Assembly: GCA_913063435.1 (NCBI GenBank)
Contig: CAJXYI010000024.1
Location: 1 to 41,569 of the forward strand
Source: an uncultured Actinomycetales bacterium
GTDB lineage: Bacteria; Actinomycetota; Actinomycetes; S36-B12
Direction of reading: 5' to 3'
DNA: 41,569 bases
Position numbers and translations under genes: made by a program
The notes under the pieces: model-generated
Seen by the model: the letters and a program-made list of their open reading frames with translations, nothing else
What the model was told of the DNA's origin: nothing
Database searches by the model: none
In this document: positions 39,743-41,569 of the stretch, one piece after another
Position numbering within the stretch: position 1 is the stretch's first letter
Layout of the letters: every line of letters begins with the position of its first letter

Positions 39743-41399
39743 TCGGCAGCCGGCGGTCGCGGCCGAACGCCTTGGCCGACACCTTCGTACCGGGGGGATA
39801 CTGGCGCCTCTTGTATTCGGCCGCATCGACCATGCGCAGCACTCGGACCACCAGATCGGGATCGAAACCGGCGGCGATGAGATCACCGGCTCCTCGATCG
39901 CCCTCCACATAGAGGTCGAGCATCCCGTCGAGAACGTCGTAATCCGGCAGTGAATCGGTGTCGAGTTGCCCGGGTCGCAGTTCAGCGCTCGGTGGCTTGT
40001 CGATGCTGCTCTCCGGAATCGGGGGCCTCTGCCCGCGACGCTCGGCATCGGCATTGCGCCAGCGTGCCAAGGCCCAGACGAGGGACTTGGGGACATCTTT
40101 GATCGGAGCGAAACCTCCGACGGCATCGCCGTAGATCGTGGAATATCCCACCGCCAGTTCGCTCTTGTTCCCCGTGGCGAGCACGAGATGACCTTCGGCG
40201 TTGGATAGCGCCATGAGCGTCACGCCACGCACACGGGCCTGCACGTTCTCCTCAGCCAATCCCGTGAGATTCAGGTTGTCGACGAACGTCTCCACGAACG
40301 CAGTGATCGGCACCGTGCGCAGGTTCAAGCCCGTGCCCACGGCGAGGTCGCGTGCGTCATCCTGGGAGTGCTGGGAGGAATAGGCACTGGGCAGGCTCAC
40401 GCCGTAGACTCGATCCGCTCCGATGGCATCGCAGGCGATCGCCGCGACCAGGGCCGAATCGATACCGCCGGAAAGCCCGAGGATCACGCTGGGGAAACCG
40501 TTCTTGGTGACATAGTCGCGCAAGCCCAGAACGAGTGCGCGGTAGACCTCTTCGGTGTCCTCGAGTGCGGGGGCGACGAAGGGCGGGGTCAGCGCGGGGG
40601 CGTTCTCGCGACGCGAATCGGTGACGACAAGTGCGTCCGACGACGATCCGATGGGGCACTCGAGATCGACGATGAGCAGGTGCTCGTCGAACTGCGGGGC
40701 TCGGGCGAGGACCGCGCCTTCGGATGACACGACGAGCGAGTCTCCATCGAAGACCAATTCGTCCTGCCCACCGACCATGTTGACGTAGGCGAGGGGGCAC
40801 CTGGATTCGCGAGCACGTCGAATGCACAGTTCTCCGCGGGCGTCATCCTTGGCCTGTTCATACGGGGATCCGTTCAACACGACGAGAAGACCGAGGTTTT
40901 CAGCCCAGGGACGCGGATCGACACCGCGCCACAGGTCCTCGCAGATCGCGACGCCAACGTCGATCCCGCGGATCTGCACGGTCAGCTGCTCACGGCCGGG
41001 CGCGAAGTAGCGGAACTCGTCGAAGACCCCGTAGTTGGGCAGATGATGCTTGGCGTAGGTCGCCTCGACCTGACCGGCGTGCAGCACCGCTGCGATGTTG
41101 AGGGGGCGACCCTCGTCGTCGACGCCGAGCGTCCCGACGATGACGACGAGTTCACCGTAGCCATCCCGGTCGATGTCGGTGGCGAGGGAGGTCAGGGCCT
41201 GGGCAGCGGCGTGCTGGAAGGACGGGCGAAGGGCGAGATCCTCGATCGGATAGCCGGTGAGGACCATCTCCGGGAACACCACCAGGTCAGCGTGCTGGGC
41301 GGCGGCGTTCTCGACGCCCGCACGGATCAGTGCGCTGTTCGCGGTCAAGGAACCCACCGTGGGGTTGACCTGGGCGAGAGCTAATGTCAAGCGCGGCAC
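39711..41399 (-). CDS. nadE: Glutamine-dependent NAD+ synthetase
   Basis: Makes NAD+ from deamido-NAD with ATP and glutamine-derived ammonia. The 562-residue protein has an N-terminal nitrilase-type amidase with the Glu 44 - Lys 117 - Cys 153 triad (VFPEMVLTGY, YAKHHLPNYG, AICEDLW) and a C-terminal synthetase with the ATP-pyrophosphatase loop LGLSGGIDSAL (about 305) and TGNKSELAVGYSTIYGD. It belongs to the shorter bacterial type rather than the about 680-residue mycobacterial type. The GTG start has TAGCCT seven bases upstream. It is divergent from glnA2, linking nitrogen and NAD metabolism by position only. Confidence 0.95.
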   Translation of the reverse strand: MPRLTLALAQVNPTVGSLTANSALIRAGVENAAAQHADLVVFPEMVLTGYPIEDLALRPSFQHAAAQALTSLATDIDRDGYGELVVIVGTLGVDDEGRPLNIAAVLHAGQVEATYAKHHLPNYGVFDEFRYFAPGREQLTVQIRGIDVGVAICEDLWRGVDPRPWAENLGLLVVLNGSPYEQAKDDARGELCIRRARESRCPLAYVNMVGGQDELVFDGDSLVVSSEGAVLARAPQFDEHLLIVDLECPIGSSSDALVVTDSRRENAPALTPPFVAPALEDTEEVYRALVLGLRDYVTKNGFPSVILGLSGGIDSALVAAIACDAIGADRVYGVSLPSAYSSQHSQDDARDLAVGTGLNLRTVPITAFVETFVDNLNLTGLAEENVQARVRGVTLMALSNAEGHLVLATGNKSELAVGYSTIYGDAVGGFAPIKDVPKSLVWALARWRNADAERRGQRPPIPESSIDKPPSAELRPGQLDTDSLPDYDVLDGMLDLYVEGDRGAGDLIAAGFDPDLVVRVLRMVDAAEYKRRQYPPGTKVSAKAFGRDRRLPITSRWREMEE

Positions 41400-41406
41400 G
41401 TCCCAC

Positions 41407-41412
41407 AGGCTA
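41407..41412 (-). promoter_or_regulatory. Predicted -10 element of nadE
   Basis: On the minus strand TAGCCT is seven bases before the GTG at 41399, again with no ribosome site. Confidence 0.5.
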
Positions 41413-41452
41413 GTCCGTGTCCATTCGCGACGGACCCTGGCAGGATGGACCC

Positions 41453-41569
41453 ATGGATAAGCAGACCGATTTCGTCTTGCGCACGATCGAGGAGCGAGAT
41501 ATCCGATTCGTGCGCCTGTGGTTCACCGACGTGCTCGGGCAGTTGAAGTCGGTGTCCATCGCCCCGGCC
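41453..41569 (+). CDS. glnA2: Glutamine synthetase, GlnA2-type (5' part only)
   Basis: The first 39 codons of a glutamine synthetase I-type gene run off the right edge. MDKQTDFVLRTIEERDIRFV followed by RLWFTDVLGQLKSVSIAPA is the actinobacterial GlnA2 N-terminus, with the FTDVLGxLKSV beta-grasp block. GlnA2 proteins lack the adenylylation-controlled central role of GlnA1; some use polyamines. CAGGAT six bases upstream resembles the leaderless hexamer. The catalytic part is outside the window, so substrate cannot be judged. Confidence 0.88.
   Translation, partial: MDKQTDFVLRTIEERDIRFVRLWFTDVLGQLKSVSIAPA

Noticed and set aside
1-41569. CRISPR arrays, insertion sequences, prophage or integration sites
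   Set aside because: No regularly spaced repeats, transposase or integrase motifs were found; tRNA-Val is flanked by ordinary genes without a repeated 3' end.

Overview
The window looks like a chromosomal segment of a high-GC actinobacterium. The evidence is mshC (mycothiol synthesis), an F420-dependent NADP reductase gene, DUF3145 and DUF3052 genes, a PucR-type FasR-like regulator beside a type II fatty acid synthase cluster, the glnA2 start, and extensive ATGA/GTGA gene overlaps. The free-standing fabD-fabH-acpP-fabF set argues against Mycobacteriales and suits a Micrococcales or Propionibacteriales type of organism, but the family cannot be fixed from sequence alone. I see no transposase, phage gene, CRISPR array or integration site; this is core metabolism, and the novelty lies in gene fusions, operon partners and promoter architecture.

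Layout. 1-4.2 kb: the tail of an unknown gene, a leftward pair (glutamate-1-semialdehyde-aminomutase-like aminotransferase and AidB-like acyl-CoA dehydrogenase), then a divergent TDT-family membrane transporter. 4.2-13.5 kb: mshC overlapping a tetR gene, followed by a leucine/isovalerate catabolic operon (3-methylcrotonyl-CoA carboxylase beta and alpha, HMG-CoA lyase, acyl-CoA dehydrogenase, a PaaK-like CoA ligase, enoyl-CoA hydratase), almost every junction being a 4-base overlap. 13.5-17.6 kb: a leftward operon bioY - AMP-ligase - thiolase - bioM - bioN, i.e. a biotin ECF transporter with two acyl-CoA enzymes inserted. 17.7-28.5 kb: DUF3145 and the leftward run aceE - ferritin/VIT fusion - fasR - fabD (with a fused biotinyl-like domain) - fabH - acpP - fabF - accD, joining pyruvate dehydrogenase to fatty acid synthesis. 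28.8-33.2 kb: DUF3052, a possible mycothiol-dependent isomerase-like protein, tRNA-Val, and the nif3 - zinc ribbon - RNase H/phosphatase operon. 33.2-36.2 kb: yaaA, RNase P RNA, a marR gene whose 3' end is antisense to rnpB, map, a small conserved ORF, a strong bidirectional terminator and a 55-residue Lys/Arg/Ala histone-tail-like protein. 36.4-41.6 kb: npdG, panB, a DHA2 drug exporter, nadE and the start of glnA2.

How the genes work together. Several parts converge on biotin- and acyl-CoA-dependent chemistry: biotin uptake, two carboxylase systems (MCC and AccD), and fatty acid synthesis fed by AceE. Mycothiol (mshC), F420 (npdG), pantothenate/CoA (panB) and NAD (nadE) supply cofactors.

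A recurrent promoter signature is visible: a TANNNT hexamer 6-8 bases before the start codon at nine genes, and 7 bases before the predicted 5' end of rnpB. This predicts widespread leaderless mRNAs and helped to choose start codons (for example bioY). Two divergent gene pairs share the 10-base symmetric element ANNNTANNNT, which puts one -10 hexamer on each strand. No intergenic stretch exceeds 300 bases.
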